Below are positions 5,203 to 6,399 of a stretch of DNA of 6,399 nt, one piece after another (the first letter of the stretch is position 1; every line of letters begins with the position of its first letter). Under the pieces are notes generated by a model, which was given only the letters and a program-made list of their open reading frames with translations, did no database searches and was not told the origin of the DNA. This stretch comes from Hyphomicrobiales bacterium. Its GTDB lineage: Bacteria; Pseudomonadota; Alphaproteobacteria; Rhizobiales; Xanthobacteraceae. The translations under genes were made by a program, and so were the position numbers. The DNA lies in assembly GCA_016201085.1 (NCBI GenBank), contig JACQDO010000140.1, positions 1 through 6,399 of the forward strand, written 5' to 3'.

Positions 5203-6291
5203 CTAACCCAGCTTCGGCGCCTTCTTCACGCCCGGTGTATCGCGAAACTGCGGCGCGATCGGCAGCGGCAGCGCCGGCCAGGTCTTGCCGGTACCGGTTT
5301 CGATCCCGTGCGCGAACAGGCCGCGTTCGACGAAATGCGCATCGCGCATCGCTTCCTCCAGCGGCACGACGATGGTGACGCAGCAATCGGCGGCGGCGAA
5401 GATCGGCTGCCAATGTTCCGATGTCTGCGCCGCGATCAATTGGGCGACGGCCGCGCGCGTCGCCTTCGGATCGTGCAGGTCGTTGACAAACTCCGCCGAC
5501 AATCCGATGGCCGTGGTGAACGCCAGCCAGAATTTCTGCTCCAACGCGCCGCAGGCGACGATCTTGCCGTCGCTGGTCGGATAGAGCTGATAGCGTGGCG
5601 AGCCGCCGGCGAGCATCAGTTCGCCCGGCCCGGGGAAACGCGCGGTCGCGGCGCCGAGTGCCAGCGCATACCAAGCGAAGGTGAACATTGCGTCGGTCAT
5701 GGCGATGTCGATGTGACAGCCCTGTCCGCCGCGGTCGCGCGCGCGCAAGGCCAGCAGAATGTTGATTGCCGCCGGAAAGCTGCCGCCGGCAATGTCGGCG
5801 GCGAGCATCGGCGGCACCACTGGTGCCGCAATCGGCCCCGGCTGGATCGCGAGCAGCCCGGTATTGCCGATATAGTTGATGTCGTGCCCGGCCTCGCCGG
5901 CGCGCGGCCCGCTTTGGCCGTAGCCGCTGATCGAGCAATAGATCAGCCGCGGATTGAGCTTGGCGACCTCGTCGTAACCCAATCCCATTCGCGTCATGAC
6001 GCCCGGGCGGAATTGTTCGAGCAGAATGTCGGCGCGCTCGATCAGCGGCTTGAGCTTGGCGCGGTCGGCGGCAAGCTTGAGATCTAGCACCAGACTCTGC
6101 TTGCCGCGATTGAGCAGCGCGAACGGCGCGCCGATGTCGTCGAAGGCCGGCGGAAAATGCCGCATGTCCTCGCCGCCCGGGCGCTCGATCTTGATTACCT
6201 CGGCGCCGGCTTCCGCCAGCATGAGGCTGGCCAGCGGTCCCGGCAGCAGCGTGGTGAAATCCAAGACAAGGAGATCGGAGAGCGGTTGCAT
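5203..6291 (-). CDS. CoA-transferase family III (CaiB/BaiF), alpha-methylacyl-CoA racemase-like
   Basis: A 362-residue family III CoA-transferase-fold enzyme, close to the usual length. It begins MQPLSDLLVLDFTTLLPGPL, followed by EVIKIERPGGED (31-42) and NRGKQSLVLDLK (61-72), typical of the racemase branch. Putative catalytic residues are His136 (in AGHDINY), Asp166 (in LAADIAGG) and Glu251 (in GALEQKF). The 30- and 85-residue spacings equal those of His126, Asp156 and Glu241 in Mycobacterium tuberculosis MCR. This supports epimerising 2-methylacyl-CoA thioesters over CoA transfer, although annotation as a generic CoA transferase is common. An upstream in-frame ATG at 6342 would add 17 residues overlapping the preceding gene. 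The ATG at 6291 is preferred because family homology starts there and GGTGA (6297-6301) lies 5 nt upstream. The gap to the upstream transporter gene is only 5 nt. Confidence 0.9.
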   Translation of the reverse strand: MQPLSDLLVLDFTTLLPGPLASLMLAEAGAEVIKIERPGGEDMRHFPPAFDDIGAPFALLNRGKQSLVLDLKLAADRAKLKPLIERADILLEQFRPGVMTRMGLGYDEVAKLNPRLIYCSISGYGQSGPRAGEAGHDINYIGNTGLLAIQPGPIAAPVVPPMLAADIAGGSFPAAINILLALRARDRGGQGCHIDIAMTDAMFTFAWYALALGAATARFPGPGELMLAGGSPRYQLYPTSDGKIVACGALEQKFWLAFTTAIGLSAEFVNDLHDPKATRAAVAQLIAAQTSEHWQPIFAAADCCVTIVVPLEEAMRDAHFVERGLFAHGIETGTGKTWPALPLPIAPQFRDTPGVKKAPKLG

Positions 6292-6296
6292 TGAGA

Positions 6297-6301
6297 TCAC
6301 C
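6297..6301 (-). promoter_or_regulatory. Ribosome binding site of the racemase-like gene, overlapping the upstream stop
   Basis: GGTGA on the minus strand lies 5 nt before the ATG at 6291 and includes the TGA stop (6299-6297) of the upstream gene. This arrangement suggests translational coupling and favours 6291 over the farther ATG at 6342. Confidence 0.5.
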
Positions 6302-6399
6302 GGAATAAGAGTGGCGGCAGCGTACCGGTTTTCACCATCCACATCACTGTGGTCAGCGTGAACACCGATACGATGGTGCCCACCAGCACCGCGCTCGAG
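6297..6399 (-). CDS. C-terminal end of a membrane protein, probably an AEC-family transporter (partial)
   Basis: The minus-strand frame entering from base 6398 reads 33 residues to a TGA at 6299-6297: SSAVLVGTIVSVFTLTTVMW followed by MVKTGTLPPLLFR. This is one strongly hydrophobic segment of about 20 residues with a short polar tail. The 'VLVGT..SV.TL' pattern resembles the last membrane segment of AEC (auxin efflux carrier / MdcF-like) transporters. The stop lies 5 nt before the racemase-like start, so both genes are probably in one operon. Only the tail is visible, so the family call is tentative, but that this frame is coding is likely from its composition and junction. Confidence 0.5.
   Translation of the reverse strand, partial: SSAVLVGTIVSVFTLTTVMWMVKTGTLPPLLFR

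Noticed and set aside
5308..6087. 259-codon plus-strand open frame opposite the racemase-like gene
   Set aside because: No recognisable domain; the minus-strand protein has full-length family similarity and catalytic residues.
6292..6342. Upstream ATG at 6342 as the start of the racemase-like gene
   Set aside because: It would add 17 residues with no family similarity, lacks a ribosome binding site and overlaps a likely transporter C-terminus in another frame.

Overview
The window is GC-rich DNA from an alphaproteobacterium, most likely of the Rhizobiales (Bradyrhizobium / Rhodopseudomonas / Xanthobacteraceae type). This rests on a phosphatidylcholine synthase with the rhizobial-type motif, a DUF2182/DUF1326 pair, and short palindromic intergenic repeats of the kind scattered through those genomes. 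No tRNA, rRNA, transposase or CRISPR array was seen. Coding density is high and no gene-free stretch exceeds 300 bases; the longest is the 181-bp divergent spacer at 3753-3933.

Layout. The left part (1-3752) is all on the minus strand. Read in the direction of transcription it holds a DUF2182 membrane protein (3752-2841), a DUF1326 Cys-rich protein (2809-2195), a phosphatidylcholine synthase pcs (2076-1378), an SDR oxidoreductase (1338-601) and the N-terminal half of a zinc-free NADPH:quinone oxidoreductase (491-1, running off the edge). The gaps are 31, 118, 39 and 109 nt, so read-through is possible, but the two larger gaps leave room for a hairpin repeat and a candidate promoter. To the right, a UbiH/UbiL-type FAD monooxygenase (3934-5157) is on the plus strand. 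It converges on a CoA-transferase family III / alpha-methylacyl-CoA racemase-like gene (6291-5203, minus), with a strong hairpin between the two stops. The last 103 bases are the C-terminal end of a membrane protein, probably an AEC-type transporter, ending 5 nt before the racemase-like gene.

How the genes may work together. DUF2182 and DUF1326 form a tight two-gene unit. The first is a polytopic membrane protein with Cys and Met motifs; the second is a soluble protein with a CxCx3CxC cluster, suggesting a metal-linked function that is not known. Pcs makes phosphatidylcholine from CDP-diacylglycerol and choline. The FAD monooxygenase resembles ubiquinone ring hydroxylases. The racemase-like gene suggests branched acyl-CoA metabolism and is probably translated together with the transporter gene.

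The most notable non-coding feature is a pair of nearly identical ~104-bp composite palindromes at 2099-2203 and 3773-3875. Their outer arms differ only by a base-pair-preserving double change. Each contains a 39-bp insert with its own hairpins, each lies 35-38 nt upstream of a minus-strand start codon, and one supplies the stop codon of the DUF1326 gene.
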